DNA of 36,703 bases from an uncultured Eubacteriales bacterium (GCA_902776285.1 CACYPK010000020.1:1-36703), one strand, 5' to 3'; positions 14,884-25,116 are shown, numbered from the stretch's first letter. The notes: generated by a model from the sequence alone, not told the origin. Numbers and translations are program-made.

Positions 14884-16347
14884 ATGTATAAGAAAAAGAT
14901 TCAGAGCGCGATAGCCATGGTGATGATGGCAGCGCTTATGGTCTCAGGCATGTTCATGATGACAGGCTGCGGCAAGTCCTACGAGCACATATTCGGCGAC
15001 GTCGAATGGATGTCCACATATAAGGAAAAGTCCGGGGATACCGGGACGACGATGATAAAGGACACATATTATTACTCCGACGGCTGGTTCGCGGACGATC
15101 CGTCTTCAGAGAACAGGGAGCTGGCGCTCGCGTCCATGCAGCTCATCGCGTCATGCGTGAGCGATAAGGAGGACAACAGCGGAGCGGCGTTCCTGAAAAG
15201 CATCGGCTTCGAAGAGATAGGGTACAGCGACTTTGCTGACAGCGATCCCGAAAGCTGCAATTACACATGGGCCCGCAAGACTGTGGACGGCAAGACCATC
15301 GTGGCGGTGGTCCTGCAGAGCGTGAACCTCGGATGGGAGCTCCGCAATAAGGTCTGGAAGCAGAACTTCACAGTCAACGGACCGGACGGAGAGACTTCGG
15401 GCGAGCATTACGCGTACGCGAAGGCCGCGGACAAGGCTGTTGATGACATAGCGGCGCTTACAGGAGACGGTGATACGGTGTTCTGGATCATGGGTCAGAG
15501 CCGCGGAGGCGCTATAGCAAACATCCTTGCCGTGAGGCTGGCAGAGAAGTCGGAGGGAGCTAAGATATTCGCGTATACCTTTGAGGCGCCCGCGACGGTC
15601 GACGCCGACGCTGCCGGAAGCTATAAGAACATACACAATTACATCTGCAGCGATGACATAGTCACGCATATACCGATGTGGGGAATGACGCGTTACGGCG
15701 TGACGCACGATCTGAGGAAGGACACAGACGACGGTCTCGCCGACGCGCTTACGGCGCTCGGAAGCCCCGCGGCAGACATGAAGGCCAGGATAGTCACTGA
15801 CGACGTAGTCGAGAGGCTGTCGGAAAATCTTGACGCAAGGGTTCCGACGCGCGCCGTGTTTTCTGCAGAGAGGACGGACAGCTGGACTGATGAAGACGGC
15901 GCGCACGAGCTGACGTACACCTATCAGGACGCTTTCGTGAAGCTGATGGATCTTGTGTTCAGAGAGGATTATGAGAAGTCACCGATTCTTGAGGGGCTCG
16001 CGGCTAAAAAGGGAGATCTTGAAGGCGCCATCGGAGACCTGACCAACGGGGTCATGGCTGAGAACAGCGGAGGCGATCCTTCGGCGGATTACTGGGCGGC
16101 AACAAAAGAGATGTATGCCGTGCTTCAGGAAGTTAACGGCGGAGAGTTGCCGGTTACCGCGGAGGACCTATATAAGGTGATAAGATTCGCTGCTCCTGTG
16201 CTGATCACCATCCCTGAGGACGGCGGAGAGGCTGACACAGAACTACTCACCGATGTGATCGGATACAGCAGAGAACTGATATACTCGCATCAGTTCGACA
16301 CCATCATCGCGAGGCTGAAGATACTTGCGCCGACACCGGATAAATAG
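14884..16347 (+). CDS. Lipase (class 3)-like lipoprotein
   Basis: This 487-residue predicted lipoprotein has a signal peptide ending in lipobox MTGC (Cys29). A central alpha/beta-hydrolase region has the nucleophile elbow GQSRGG (Ser206), followed by FEAPATVD and the segment NYICSDDIVTHIPMWG. That segment is where class 3 lipases place their acid residue and DxV-P motif. The C-terminal third is helical and of unknown role. It may act on lipids or esters at the cell surface. It has its own promoter and terminator, so it is not clearly part of the nitrogenase-like cluster. Confidence 0.75.
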   Translation: MYKKKIQSAIAMVMMAALMVSGMFMMTGCGKSYEHIFGDVEWMSTYKEKSGDTGTTMIKDTYYYSDGWFADDPSSENRELALASMQLIASCVSDKEDNSGAAFLKSIGFEEIGYSDFADSDPESCNYTWARKTVDGKTIVAVVLQSVNLGWELRNKVWKQNFTVNGPDGETSGEHYAYAKAADKAVDDIAALTGDGDTVFWIMGQSRGGAIANILAVRLAEKSEGAKIFAYTFEAPATVDADAAGSYKNIHNYICSDDIVTHIPMWGMTRYGVTHDLRKDTDDGLADALTALGSPAADMKARIVTDDVVERLSENLDARVPTRAVFSAERTDSWTDEDGAHELTYTYQDAFVKLMDLVFREDYEKSPILEGLAAKKGDLEGAIGDLTNGVMAENSGGDPSADYWAATKEMYAVLQEVNGGELPVTAEDLYKVIRFAAPVLITIPEDGGEADTELLTDVIGYSRELIYSHQFDTIIARLKILAPTPDK

Positions 16348-16349
16348 CA

Positions 16350-16363
16350 AGAACGCTTGTTCT
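16350..16363. promoter_or_regulatory. LexA (SOS) box upstream of uvrB
   Basis: AGAACGCTTGTTCT is a perfect 5-4-5 palindrome fitting the Gram-positive LexA consensus GAAC-N4-GTTC. Its right half is the -35 hexamer of the uvrB promoter, so bound LexA would block RNA polymerase. Confidence 0.8.
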
Positions 16364-16385
16364 GAAATAATAATTATGGTATACT
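16357..16385 (+). promoter_or_regulatory. uvrB operon promoter
   Basis: TTGTTC (16357-16362) and TATACT (16380-16385) are separated by 17 bp. The predicted start of transcription is near 16392, inside the 5' arm of the lipase-gene terminator, so the new transcript would not form that hairpin. Confidence 0.7.
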
Positions 16386-16387
16386 CT

Positions 16388-16420
16388 AATCAACCTCTGA
16401 AAAGGGGTTGATTATTTTTT
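16388..16420 (+). terminator. Terminator of the lipase-like gene, overlapping the uvrB leader
   Basis: AATCAACCTC and GGGGTTGATT form a 10-bp stem with one mismatch around TGAAAA, followed by ATTTTTT. It ends transcription from upstream while the uvrB promoter fires from just in front of it. Confidence 0.8.
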
Positions 16421-16443
16421 TAAATCAAAACATAATTCTCACG

Positions 16444-18420
16444 ATGAATAAATTCGTAGTAAAAAGTGAATACTCTCCGATGGGCGATCAGCCGCAGGCC
16501 ATAAAGAAGATCGCTGACGGCATACTTGCGGGCAGGCAGGCGCAGACACTGATGGGCGTGACCGGCTCAGGCAAGACTTTTACGATGGCCAAGATCATAG
16601 AAGCCGTTCAGAAGCCTACTCTTGTCATATCGCATAATAAGACGCTCGCGGCCCAGCTGCACGGAGAATTCAAGGAGTTCTTCCCGGACAACGCGGTAGA
16701 GTACTTCGTCTCTTACTATGATTACTATCAGCCGGAGGCTTACGTACCTTCGACCGACTTATATATTGAAAAGGACGCGGACATCAACGACGAGATCGAT
16801 AAGCTGAGGCACTCCGCTACGGCGGCGCAACTGGAGAGGCGAGATGTGATAATCGTAGCGTCGGTGTCCTGTATTTACGGACTGGGCAGTCCGTCATCAT
16901 ACCGCAACCAGTTGATCAGCCTCAGACCGGGCATGGAGATGGACAGGATGCAGCTTTTCAGGAAGCTCGTCGATATCCAGTACACAAGGAACGACATGGA
17001 TTTCGCACGAGGTTCTTTCCGTGCCCGCGGCGACGTTGTGGACATCTACCCGGCGGGCGGAGAGAGCGCCGTCAGGATAGATCTGTTCGGTGACGAGATA
17101 GAGAGCATCCATGAGATAGACCCGCTGACAGGAGAGATCACGGGCACGCGTTCGCACATTTCGATATTCCCGGCGAGCCATTACATCACAAGCCGCGAGG
17201 ACATGCAGCTGGCGGTCGCCTCAATAAGGGAAGAGCTCCGCGAGAGGCTCGACTGGTTCCGCTCAAACGGCAAGCTCCTGGAGGCAGAGAGGCTTGAGCA
17301 GCGCACCAATTATGATATCGAGATGATGATGGAAGTAGGCACCTGCAAGGGCATAGAGAACTACTCCAGACACATCAACTTCCTTAAGCCGGGCGAACGG
17401 CCGTACACGCTGCTCGACTACTTCCCGGACGGAGATTTCCTGACGATAATCGACGAGTCGCACGCGATGCTGCCGCAGCTGCGCGCCATGTACAACGGCG
17501 ACCGCGCCCGCAAGGAGTCTCTGGTGGAGTACGGTTTCAGACTGCCTTCGGCATTCGACAACCGGCCGCTCAAATTCGACGAGTTCAACGAGCTGACGGG
17601 ACAGACCGTCTACGTGTCGGCTACCCCGGCGGCGTATGAACTGGAAAGATCGGGAGGCGTCACGGCAGAGCAGCTGATAAGACCGACCGGGCTTCTGGAT
17701 CCTGAGATAGAAGTCAGGCCTACCAAGGGTCAGATAGACGACCTGATGGGCGAGATATACAAGACAGCTGAAAAAGGCGAGCGAGTGCTGGTCACGACGT
17801 TGACCAAGCGCATGGCGGAGGATCTTTCCAAATTCCTGCAGGAGCAGGGCATCAAGGTCAGATACCTGCACTCCGAGATCGATAACTTTGAGAGACTCGA
17901 GATAATCCGCGACCTCAGAATGGGCAAGTTCGACGTGCTGGTGGGCATCAACCTGCTGAGAGAAGGACTCGATCTGCCTGAAGTGTCGCTCATAGCGATA
18001 CTCGATGCCGACAAGGAGGGATTCCTGAGGACGGAGACCTCGCTGATACAGACGGTGGGACGCGCCGCGCGTAACGAGCATGGCCGTGTTATAATGTACG
18101 CCGACTATATAAGCAAGGCGATGCGGGTCTGCATAGACGAGACCGCGCGGCGCCGCAAGGCACAGGATGAATACAATAAGGCGAACGGCATAGTGCCTAA
18201 GACCATAGTCAAGCCGGTCCGCGAGATCGCGAGAGCGACCGGAGAGTATAAGGGCGAGCGCGATCTTAAGGATCCTAAGGCCATGACGGCCGCCGAACTG
18301 CGCGAGACTATAAAAGAAGTGGAAAAGAACATGAAAGAGGCGGCCAAGCAGCTCGACTTTGAGAGGGCGGCCGAACTTCGCGATGTTCTGTTTGAGCTCC
18401 GCTCAAGCAAGCGGGCATAG
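16444..18420 (+). CDS. uvrB: Excinuclease ABC subunit B
   Basis: This 658-residue UvrB is the damage-verifying helicase-like subunit of nucleotide excision repair. Visible are the Walker A motif MGVTGSGKT, the beta-hairpin [12 protein letters not shown] that inserts between DNA strands, DESH (motif II), the helicase motifs RYLHSEID and QTVGRAARN, and the C-terminal UVR domain ([15 protein letters not shown]) that contacts UvrC. Length is normal. ATG 16444 gives the conserved start [17 protein letters not shown]. The in-frame TTG 16408 lies in the terminator stem and is unlikely. It is first in a uvrB-HAD-uvrA unit with a LexA box, so it should be induced by DNA damage. Confidence 0.97.
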   Translation: MNKFVVKSEYSPMGDQPQAIKKIADGILAGRQAQTLMGVTGSGKTFTMAKIIEAVQKPTLVISHNKTLAAQLHGEFKEFFPDNAVEYFVSYYDYYQPEAYVPSTDLYIEKDADINDEIDKLRHSATAAQLERRDVIIVASVSCIYGLGSPSSYRNQLISLRPGMEMDRMQLFRKLVDIQYTRNDMDFARGSFRARGDVVDIYPAGGESAVRIDLFGDEIESIHEIDPLTGEITGTRSHISIFPASHYITSREDMQLAVASIREELRERLDWFRSNGKLLEAERLEQRTNYDIEMMMEVGTCKGIENYSRHINFLKPGERPYTLLDYFPDGDFLTIIDESHAMLPQLRAMYNGDRARKESLVEYGFRLPSAFDNRPLKFDEFNELTGQTVYVSATPAAYELERSGGVTAEQLIRPTGLLDPEIEVRPTKGQIDDLMGEIYKTAEKGERVLVTTLTKRMAEDLSKFLQEQGIKVRYLHSEIDNFERLEIIRDLRMGKFDVLVGINLLREGLDLPEVSLIAILDADKEGFLRTETSLIQTVGRAARNEHGRVIMYADYISKAMRVCIDETARRRKAQDEYNKANGIVPKTIVKPVREIARATGEYKGERDLKDPKAMTAAELRETIKEVEKNMKEAAKQLDFERAAELRDVLFELRSSKRA

Positions 18421-18462
18421 GCGGCATACTTGATCATAAAGATATAGCTTAAGAGAGAACAG

Positions 18463-19242
18463 ATGAATAGAAAAATCAAAGCGATTTTTTTCGATGTGGA
18501 TGGAACACTTCTGTCGCACAGGAACAACGAGGTGCCTGCTTCGGCAAGACGCGCGCTTGCTAAGCTTAGGTCAGAGGGAATCAAAACAGTGGTCGCTACC
18601 GGCCGGCATATGATCGAGCTGGAGAAGCTGGCGGTAAGTGACCTTAGCTTTGACGGTTACCTGACACTCAATGGGAACCTCATGCTCGATGAAAACAAGA
18701 AGGTCTACGCAGGTACACCTATAAACAAAGGGGAGATGGAGGTGCTGGCGGCTATGTTCTCAGCCAGAAAGATCCCATTCGTCCTTATAGGTGAGAACGA
18801 TCGCTACATAAACTTTATAAATGAAACGGTCATCAGAACACAGAAGGAAACCAAAGGTACTGTACCGGGGGCAGGCAACTACATGGGAGAAGAGATTTAT
18901 CAGATACTTGCCTTTGTGCCTGAAAGAGAAAAGAAGATACTGAACGACCTGCTCGATGAATGCGCGATCACAAGCTGGAGCGACACGGGAATAGACATAA
19001 TCCCAAAGAACGGTGGAAAGTCAGCCGGAATTTATCAGTTTATGGAGCAGTACGGGATCGCTCAGCCTGAGATAATGGCATTCGGCGACGGGGAAAACGA
19101 CATTGATATGCTTAAGTTTGCCGGGATCGGAGTCGCGATGGGCAATGCGAAGGATGAGGTCAAAGCAGTTGCGGACTATGTCACGGACAGCGTCGAAGAA
19201 AACGGTATTGAAAACGCCCTCAGACACTTTGACCTGATATAA
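18463..19242 (+). CDS. HAD-superfamily hydrolase (Cof-type)
   Basis: This 259-residue Cof/YidA-like phosphatase has motif I FFDVDGTLLS with the two catalytic Asp, motif II VVATGR, the type IIB cap in the middle, a Lys near GGKSAGI (motif III) and motif IV GDGENDIDML. Members hydrolyse sugar phosphates or other small phosphate esters; the substrate here is unknown. It lies 42 bp after uvrB and 8 bp before uvrA, so it should be co-transcribed with the repair genes. A nucleotide-related role is possible but only suggested by position. Confidence 0.9.
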   Translation: MNRKIKAIFFDVDGTLLSHRNNEVPASARRALAKLRSEGIKTVVATGRHMIELEKLAVSDLSFDGYLTLNGNLMLDENKKVYAGTPINKGEMEVLAAMFSARKIPFVLIGENDRYINFINETVIRTQKETKGTVPGAGNYMGEEIYQILAFVPEREKKILNDLLDECAITSWSDTGIDIIPKNGGKSAGIYQFMEQYGIAQPEIMAFGDGENDIDMLKFAGIGVAMGNAKDEVKAVADYVTDSVEENGIENALRHFDLI

Positions 19243-19250
19243 GGTAATAC

Positions 19251-22142
19251 ATGGATAAGAACATAGTAATAAGGGGTGCCCGCGAGCACAATTTAAAAGG
19301 AATAGATGTCACGATCCCTCGTGACAAGATGGTGGTGCTTACCGGTCTTTCGGGATCCGGCAAGTCTTCGCTCGCCTTTGATACTATTTATGCCGAGGGC
19401 CAGAAGAAGTACGTCGAGTCGCTGTCATCGTACGCAAGACAGTTCCTCGGTCTGATGAAGAAGCCTGACGTGCAGTCCATAGAAGGCCTGTCGCCGGCCA
19501 TCAGTATCGACCAGAAAACGACAAACAAAAACCCGAGATCAACAGTAGGTACCGTCACGGAGATCTACGACTATCTGAGACTGCTCTATGCCAGGATAGG
19601 CGTTCCTCACTGCCCGGTATGCGGGCGCGAGATCGCGAGCCAGAACATAGACAGCATAATCGAAAACATACAGGCTCATGAAGAGGGCACGAGGATGACA
19701 GTCTTCGCGCCAGTAATAAAAGGACGCAAGGGCGAGCACCGGGCGGTCCTTGACCGCCTGCGCCGCGACGGCTATACCCGCGTGCGCGTCGACGGCGCTA
19801 TGTCGCGCCTCGACGAGGGCGACATCGTGCTCGCCAAAAACAACAAGCACAGCATCGACATAGTCATAGACCGCATAGTCCTCAGGAGCGATAACCGCAG
19901 CCGCATTGCTGAGGCTCTGGAGCTCGCCATCAAGGAGGGCGAAGGGGTATGCAGCGTCCTCTTTGAACCTTCTAAAAAAGCATCGCAGCCGGACGCTGCG
20001 GAAGGCGCCGACGGCAGGATACTCAGGGAAGAGTCTCATGAGGCGGTCTATTCCACCAAGTTCTCCTGCCCTGAACACGGAGTAGGCATCGAAGAGATGG
20101 AACCGCGCATGTTCTCCTTTAACGCCCCTTACGGCGCCTGCGAACACTGCAGCGGTCTTGGCTTCACCCTCCGCATAACGGACGAGGCGGTCATAACGGA
20201 TGAGAACAAGAGCATACTCAACGGAGCGCTGGGCAACGTGTTCTCGACGCTCGACGCGATGGGCTTTTACCGCCAGATGCTCAACCGCCTGGCTGCCGAT
20301 CACGGCACGAATCTCGCCGTCCCGTACAAAAGGCTGCCGGAGAAGTTCAGGGACGAGCTCCTGCACGGCACGGGCACGCGCAGACTCAAATACACTTATG
20401 AGAGCCGCAGCGGACGGATCTCGCACATGAACCATACCTTCGAGGGCATCATACCGAGCCTCGAGCGCAGATGGGGCGAGACCAACTCCGAATACATAAA
20501 AGAAAAGATCAGCGAAATGATGACAGAGGACGAGTGTCCGGTCTGCAAGGGCCGCAAACTCAGGGACACGGTCCTCGCAGTTACGGTCGGCGGCAAAAAC
20601 ATTATGGAGATCACGGACCTTTCGGTCGTGCAGGCAATGGACTTCTTCGAATCCCTAGATTCGGAACTCTCGGAAAGAGACAGGAAGATCAGCGCCATGA
20701 TCACGAAGGAGATCAAGGCGAGACTTAAGTTCCTTAAAGATGTCGGTCTCGGCTATCTGACGCTGAGCCGCACGTCGGCAACGCTCTCGGGCGGAGAGTC
20801 GCAGCGCATACGCCTCGCGACGCAGATCGGCTCGGGCCTCGTAGGAGTCCTTTACATACTCGACGAGCCGTCCATCGGCCTTCATCAGGCCGACAACAGC
20901 AAGCTGCTGGCGTCGCTCCGCGGCCTCACAGACATGGGCAACACGCTCATCATAGTCGAGCACGATGAAGAGACCATGTACGCGGCCGACCACATTGTGG
21001 ATATCGGTCCGGGAGCAGGAATAAACGGCGGAGAGGTCGTCGCGCAGGGAACGGTCGAAGACATAAAGAACGATCCTGACTCGATCACCGGGCAGTATCT
21101 CTCGGGCAGGCGCAGCATCCCCGTGCCTATGGTCAGAAGGGATGGCACGGGCAAATACCTCGAGATTATCGGCGCTGCCGAGAACAACCTCAAGGACATC
21201 GACGTGAAGATACCGGCGGGCAAGCTGGTCCTTGTCACGGGCGTGTCGGGCTCGGGCAAGTCGAGTCTGGTGAACGAGATCCTCTACAAGGGAGTCTCGC
21301 GCGTCACCAACCGCACCCAGGAAAAGCCGGGCAAGTTCCGCGAGATCAAAGGCATAGAGAATTTCGACAAGGTCATCAACATAGACCAGTCGCCTATAGG
21401 AAAGACGCCTCGTTCCAACCCGGCGACATACACGGGCATGTTCACGCACATCCGCAATCTCTTCGCGGAGATGCCGGAGTCCAAGGTCAGGGGCTACAAG
21501 CCTGGGCGCTTCAGCTTCAACGTCAAGGGTGGACGCTGCGAGCACTGCAGCGGCGACGGCATCATCAAGGTGGAGATGAACTTCCTGCCTGACGTATTCG
21601 TGCCGTGCGAGGTCTGCGGAGGAGCTCGCTACAACCACGAGACCCTCGAGGTCAGATATAAGGGCAAGAACATCTCCGAAGTGCTCAACATGACGGTCGC
21701 TGAGGCGATACCGTTCTTTGAGAACCAGCAGAGCATACTGAGATATCTTAAGACGCTCGACGAGGTCGGCCTCGGATACATCAGCCTGGGTCAGCCGTCC
21801 ACACAGCTGTCTGGAGGGGAAGCGCAGCGAATCAAGCTGGCGACAGAGCTCTCAAAGCGCAGCACGGGCAAGACTCTCTACATACTCGACGAGCCTACCA
21901 CAGGCCTGCACTTCGCGGATGTGGAGAAGCTGCTTTACGTACTCAACAGACTGGTCGACGAAGGCAACACCGTCGTCGTCATAGAGCACAACCTCGACGT
22001 CATAAAGCAGGCCGATCACATAATCGACCTCGGTCCTGAAGGCGGCGACAAAGGCGGCACCATCGTCTGCGAGGGCACACCTGAAGAGGTCGCGCTGGTA
22101 AAGGAATCGAAGACCGGACAATACCTGAAGCGCATGTTGTAA
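19251..22142 (+). CDS. uvrA: Excinuclease ABC subunit A
   Basis: This 963-residue UvrA is the dimeric ABC-type damage sensor that loads UvrB. It has two ATPase cassettes: Walker [11 protein letters not shown] (N-terminal) and [10 protein letters not shown] (C-terminal), with signatures LSGGESQRI and LSGGEAQRI and Walker B LYILDEPS and [11 protein letters not shown]. Zinc-binding pairs appear as CPVCG near residue 120, CEHCSG before the insertion region, and CEHCSG...CEVCGG in the second half. Length and order are standard. It starts 8 bp after the HAD gene with AAGGTAA upstream. It is last in the SOS-regulated unit; uvrC is not in the window. Confidence 0.97.
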   Translation: MDKNIVIRGAREHNLKGIDVTIPRDKMVVLTGLSGSGKSSLAFDTIYAEGQKKYVESLSSYARQFLGLMKKPDVQSIEGLSPAISIDQKTTNKNPRSTVGTVTEIYDYLRLLYARIGVPHCPVCGREIASQNIDSIIENIQAHEEGTRMTVFAPVIKGRKGEHRAVLDRLRRDGYTRVRVDGAMSRLDEGDIVLAKNNKHSIDIVIDRIVLRSDNRSRIAEALELAIKEGEGVCSVLFEPSKKASQPDAAEGADGRILREESHEAVYSTKFSCPEHGVGIEEMEPRMFSFNAPYGACEHCSGLGFTLRITDEAVITDENKSILNGALGNVFSTLDAMGFYRQMLNRLAADHGTNLAVPYKRLPEKFRDELLHGTGTRRLKYTYESRSGRISHMNHTFEGIIPSLERRWGETNSEYIKEKISEMMTEDECPVCKGRKLRDTVLAVTVGGKNIMEITDLSVVQAMDFFESLDSELSERDRKISAMITKEIKARLKFLKDVGLGYLTLSRTSATLSGGESQRIRLATQIGSGLVGVLYILDEPSIGLHQADNSKLLASLRGLTDMGNTLIIVEHDEETMYAADHIVDIGPGAGINGGEVVAQGTVEDIKNDPDSITGQYLSGRRSIPVPMVRRDGTGKYLEIIGAAENNLKDIDVKIPAGKLVLVTGVSGSGKSSLVNEILYKGVSRVTNRTQEKPGKFREIKGIENFDKVINIDQSPIGKTPRSNPATYTGMFTHIRNLFAEMPESKVRGYKPGRFSFNVKGGRCEHCSGDGIIKVEMNFLPDVFVPCEVCGGARYNHETLEVRYKGKNISEVLNMTVAEAIPFFENQQSILRYLKTLDEVGLGYISLGQPSTQLSGGEAQRIKLATELSKRSTGKTLYILDEPTTGLHFADVEKLLYVLNRLVDEGNTVVVIEHNLDVIKQADHIIDLGPEGGDKGGTIVCEGTPEEVALVKESKTGQYLKRML

Positions 22143-22170
22143 AACATAAGGGTGACGGTCAAGTAAACGT

Positions 22171-22203
22171 TTTAAGCTAAGTTTAAGGTTCATTTGATAA
22201 AAG
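22171..22203 (+). promoter_or_regulatory. OmpR-type direct-repeat box at the response-regulator promoter
   Basis: Two adjacent 11-bp repeats, TTTAAGCTAAG (22171-22181) and TTTAAGGTTCA (22182-22192), are followed after 5 bp by the -10-like TAAAAG (22198-22203). The same arrangement occurs at 25060 and 26132. Tandem 11-bp repeats replacing the -35 element are typical of OmpR/PhoB-family activators, so the regulator encoded just downstream probably binds here. Confidence 0.6.
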
Positions 22204-22263
22204 GGGATGAGCTTTGGGCGCGTCCCTTTTTTGACATATGAGACAGGAAAGACACGAAGAACT

Positions 22264-22941
22264 ATGAGAATACTTCTGGCAGAAGACGAAAAGGCGCTGG
22301 CAAAGGCGCTGGTCAAGATATTTGAGAGCAACAATTACTCGATCGACGCGGTCCATGACGGGCAGGACGCCCTGGACTACCTTGAGGCGGGCAATTATGA
22401 CGTTGCCGTGCTGGACATTATGATGCCTAAAGTGGACGGCATCACGGTGCTGAAGAGACTGCGCGCGGGCGGGAGCGACCTGCCGGTGCTGATGCTCACC
22501 GCAAAATCTGAAATAGATGACAAGGTGCTGGGACTCGACAGCGGGGCAAACTATTACCTGACCAAGCCTTTCGACGCCAAGGAACTCCTCGCGGCCGTCA
22601 GGGCGATCACACGATCCGGTAACGAGATCGACACGAAACTGTCATGCGGCAACCTTACACTTGACAGAGCAAGTTTTGAGATGTCTACGCCGGCGGGTTC
22701 GGTAAAACTGGCCAACAAGGAGTTCCAGATGATGGAGCTGCTGATGGCAAAGCCGGGAAACATCATTTCAGTAGATACTTTCATGGACCACATCTGGGGA
22801 TACGACACGGACACCGAGAGCAACGTGGTGTGGGTATACGTGTCATATCTCAGAAAGAAGCTCACCGCCCTGGACGCGGATGTAAAGATAAAGGCAACGC
22901 GCAACGCGGGCTATTCGATCGTAAAGAATGACGCCGAATAG
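22264..22941 (+). CDS. OmpR/PhoB-family response regulator
   Basis: This 225-residue two-domain regulator has a receiver domain (acidic pocket EDE at 7-9, phospho-acceptor Asp51 in VLDIMMP, LMLTAK, and Lys in TKPF) and a C-terminal winged-helix domain ending RNAGYSIV. ATG 22264 gives the canonical MRILLAEDE start. It is paired with the sensor kinase 33 bp downstream. Direct-repeat boxes in front of this gene, the VTC-domain gene and the DUF4956 gene suggest it activates itself and the envelope cluster. Confidence 0.93.
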   Translation: MRILLAEDEKALAKALVKIFESNNYSIDAVHDGQDALDYLEAGNYDVAVLDIMMPKVDGITVLKRLRAGGSDLPVLMLTAKSEIDDKVLGLDSGANYYLTKPFDAKELLAAVRAITRSGNEIDTKLSCGNLTLDRASFEMSTPAGSVKLANKEFQMMELLMAKPGNIISVDTFMDHIWGYDTDTESNVVWVYVSYLRKKLTALDADVKIKATRNAGYSIVKNDAE

Positions 22942-22974
22942 ACTGTGTGAGGATCGCTTGCGGACACTCAGACA

Positions 22975-24441
22975 ATGATCAAAAAACTCAAGACAAGATT
23001 CATAGTGCTCGCAATGGTATCGCTGGCAGTGCTGCTGGCGGTCATTGTCGCGGGCATGAACATCATCAATTACGAGAAGGTGGTCAGCGACGCTGATGCC
23101 AGGATAGAGGTCCTGGAGGAAAACGCTGACAGGCTGCTCTACATGCCGGGCGGAGAGTTCATGCCCCGCGAGGACGGATTCCTGTACGACGACATGGATG
23201 ACGACAGAGACCCGGATGACGTCTTTGATATGGATGAGGACGACGGCCCGTTCTTCGGAAGGGGCGGATACAGGGGCCCTTCCATGACCCGTGACGAGGC
23301 CGAGGAGTCCAGGTTCTTCATGGTGACGGCCGGACAGGACGGTGATGTGCAGCAGGCAAACGTGGACAGGATATCCTCCATCGACGAGACGGAGGCCGTC
23401 TCTTACGCGAAAGAAGCACTGTCGTCGGGTAAAGAAGAAGGCTTCATAGGAGACTTCCGCTATTCCGTCGCCCAAACCGGCGACGGCTATCGTGTCACCT
23501 TCCTCGACTGCGGCAGGGTGCTGGAGTCGTTTAGGAACTTTCTCAAATACAGTGTGCTGATGTCACTGATCGGGCTGCTGGCCGTGTTCTTCGTGATATT
23601 GTACTTCGCCGGACGCATCGTGAGACCGGTCGCGGAGAGCTATGAGAAGCAGAAACGCTTCATCACCGACGCGGGTCACGAGATAAAGACTCCGCTCGCG
23701 ATCATCAAGGCAAATATCGATCTGATGGACATGGAGCTCGACAGCAAGCGCATAAACAGAGACGATTTGAGGGACAGCCTTGGCGACATCAACGGACAGG
23801 TCGACAGACTCACGGGACTGACAAACGACCTCGTATATCTGTCGCGAATGGAGGAGGCAGACAGTTCCCTCGTGATGACTGAGGTGCCGCTTTCGGAAAT
23901 AGTCAGTGAGACGGTCTCGTCATTTGAGCCTCTCGCGGCGGAGAAGGGCAAGGAGATACGCTCAGTAGTAGAGCCGATGATCTCCGTGAAGGGCAGCACC
24001 AAGGAACTCGAGAAGCTCCTCTCGATAGTCCTGGAGAACGCGATCAAGTATTCGCCTGCGGCAGACTGCGACGCGGCAGAAAACGGCAGCGCGGGAAAAG
24101 GCGCCGGCGCGGCAGAAAACAGCAACGTTGCAAAAGACGCCGACGCGAAAGCAGAAGCGCGCCCGGGGACACAGCCGATAGAAGTCTCTCTTAAGAAAGA
24201 GGGCAGGAACGCCGTGCTCGAGATCCGCAACGAAACGGAAAGCGAACTCACCAACGAGGCTCTCTCGCACGTCTTTGAGAGATTCTACCGGACGGACAGC
24301 TCCCGCAACTCGGCGACCGGCGGACACGGCATCGGCCTTTCGATGGCGAGCGCCATAGTCAAGGCGCACGGCGGCAAGATCTCCGCGCGAACGACGGACG
24401 GCAGCGACTTCATAGTTACGGCATCGATTCCCATGCAATAA
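22975..24441 (+). CDS. Sensor histidine kinase
   Basis: This 488-residue membrane kinase is partner of the preceding regulator. TM1 is at about residues 9-30 and TM2 at about 191-213, with an external sensor domain between them. The sensor holds a very acidic run at 71-90 (mostly Asp), which could bind cations or cationic peptides. The H-box is TDAGHEIKTP (His235); the N-box ENAIKYSP, the F-box FERFYR and the G-box GHGIGLS are present. An Ala/Lys/Asp-rich segment of about 40 residues (DNA 24058-24175) is inserted after the N-box and looks low-complexity. No clear HAMP domain follows TM2. The signal is unknown; similar kinases respond to cell-envelope stress or divalent cations. Confidence 0.92.
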   Translation: MIKKLKTRFIVLAMVSLAVLLAVIVAGMNIINYEKVVSDADARIEVLEENADRLLYMPGGEFMPREDGFLYDDMDDDRDPDDVFDMDEDDGPFFGRGGYRGPSMTRDEAEESRFFMVTAGQDGDVQQANVDRISSIDETEAVSYAKEALSSGKEEGFIGDFRYSVAQTGDGYRVTFLDCGRVLESFRNFLKYSVLMSLIGLLAVFFVILYFAGRIVRPVAESYEKQKRFITDAGHEIKTPLAIIKANIDLMDMELDSKRINRDDLRDSLGDINGQVDRLTGLTNDLVYLSRMEEADSSLVMTEVPLSEIVSETVSSFEPLAAEKGKEIRSVVEPMISVKGSTKELEKLLSIVLENAIKYSPAADCDAAENGSAGKGAGAAENSNVAKDADAKAEARPGTQPIEVSLKKEGRNAVLEIRNETESELTNEALSHVFERFYRTDSSRNSATGGHGIGLSMASAIVKAHGGKISARTTDGSDFIVTASIPMQ

Positions 24442-24564
24442 AAAATCAACAACCGGCAAAGGCACATAGAAAAGGGCAGCTGCAACTGTATATTGCCGTC
24501 AGACAAGCAAACAGATCCTCGCATTAAAGCATTAAGGCGGAAACACAAAAACAATTCAGATCCG

Positions 24565-24592
24565 ACTCCGGCGAAAAACGCCGGAGTTTTTG
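24565..24592 (+). terminator. Rho-independent terminator after the two-component system
   Basis: ACTCCGGCG pairs perfectly with CGCCGGAGT around AAAAA and is followed by TTTTGTG. It lies about 120 bp after the kinase stop. Confidence 0.9.
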
Positions 24593-24714
24593 TGTCGTCG
24601 GAATGTTCGCCATCGTAAAGAAACAAGCTAACGACTAAAAGCAGGAAAGTATGCGACCATGAATAGGGGGTATAAACGGGTGGTGACGCTTACTACTCAA
24701 AATTGGGGTATGAA

Positions 24715-25026
24715 GGACCAAAATGTTGGTCCCGGAAGCCTGTTTTGGAGAACAGAAGGACCAACATTATTTGACGATTTGCTCTGCTGTTTTCGAAGAA
24801 GGATCAATAAGAGGACAAGCCGGGAGAATTTTTATCCTCCGCTTCACTGATAAAAGCAATTAAGAGCCAATTTCGATGAATAATAATCGCTGAAAGCAAA
24901 TAAATATGAATCAACATGAGAGATGAGGTGCTGGTGATAAGAAGAAGTGGTCCCTGCTGAGCGATTTTGAGCGTATAAGGACCACATTTTTGGTCCTTTC
25001 GGTATGATTTCATGTCGAGAAGGACC
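24715..25026. repeat. Array of alternating GGACC/GGTCC inverted repeats, locus 1
   Basis: Seven exact GGWCC pentamers alternate strictly in orientation: GGACC 24715, GGTCC 24728, GGACC 24758, GGTCC 24949, GGACC 24979, GGTCC 24992, GGACC 25022. GGTCC-to-GGACC distance is always 30 bp, giving three 35-bp elements of the form GGTCC-N25-GGACC. GGACC-to-GGTCC distance is 13 bp in both close pairs, giving tight hairpins (GGACCAA/TTGGTCC and AAGGACCA/TGGTCCTT). The 186 bp between 24763 and 24948 holds nothing I recognise. The stretch 24593-25116 has no supported gene; a 63-codon ORF at 24659 crosses the repeats and looks spurious. Confidence 0.88.
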
Positions 25027-25059
25027 AACACACCACAAAGATCGGAGATTGAGCTTTTC

Positions 25060-25092
25060 TTTAAGTTTCATTTTAGTTTCGCCTGTTATCTT
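25060..25092 (+). promoter_or_regulatory. OmpR-type direct-repeat promoter of the VTC-domain gene
   Basis: TTTAAGTTTCA (25060-25070) and TTTTAGTTTCG (25071-25081) form an 11-bp direct repeat, followed after 5 bp by the -10-like TATCTT (25087-25092). The layout matches those at 22171 and 26132. Confidence 0.6.
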
Positions 25093-25116
25093 GTGTACTG
25101 TAAAGGAGAAGGCAAC

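Noticed and set aside
16408..16443. Longer UvrB N-terminus from TTG 16408
   Set aside because: The codon lies in a terminator stem with no usable spacing to a ribosome-binding site; ATG 16444 gives the conserved UvrB start.
24659..24850. Small 63-codon gene
   Set aside because: It runs through the GGWCC repeats, has no ribosome-binding site and resembles no protein; it is best explained as chance.
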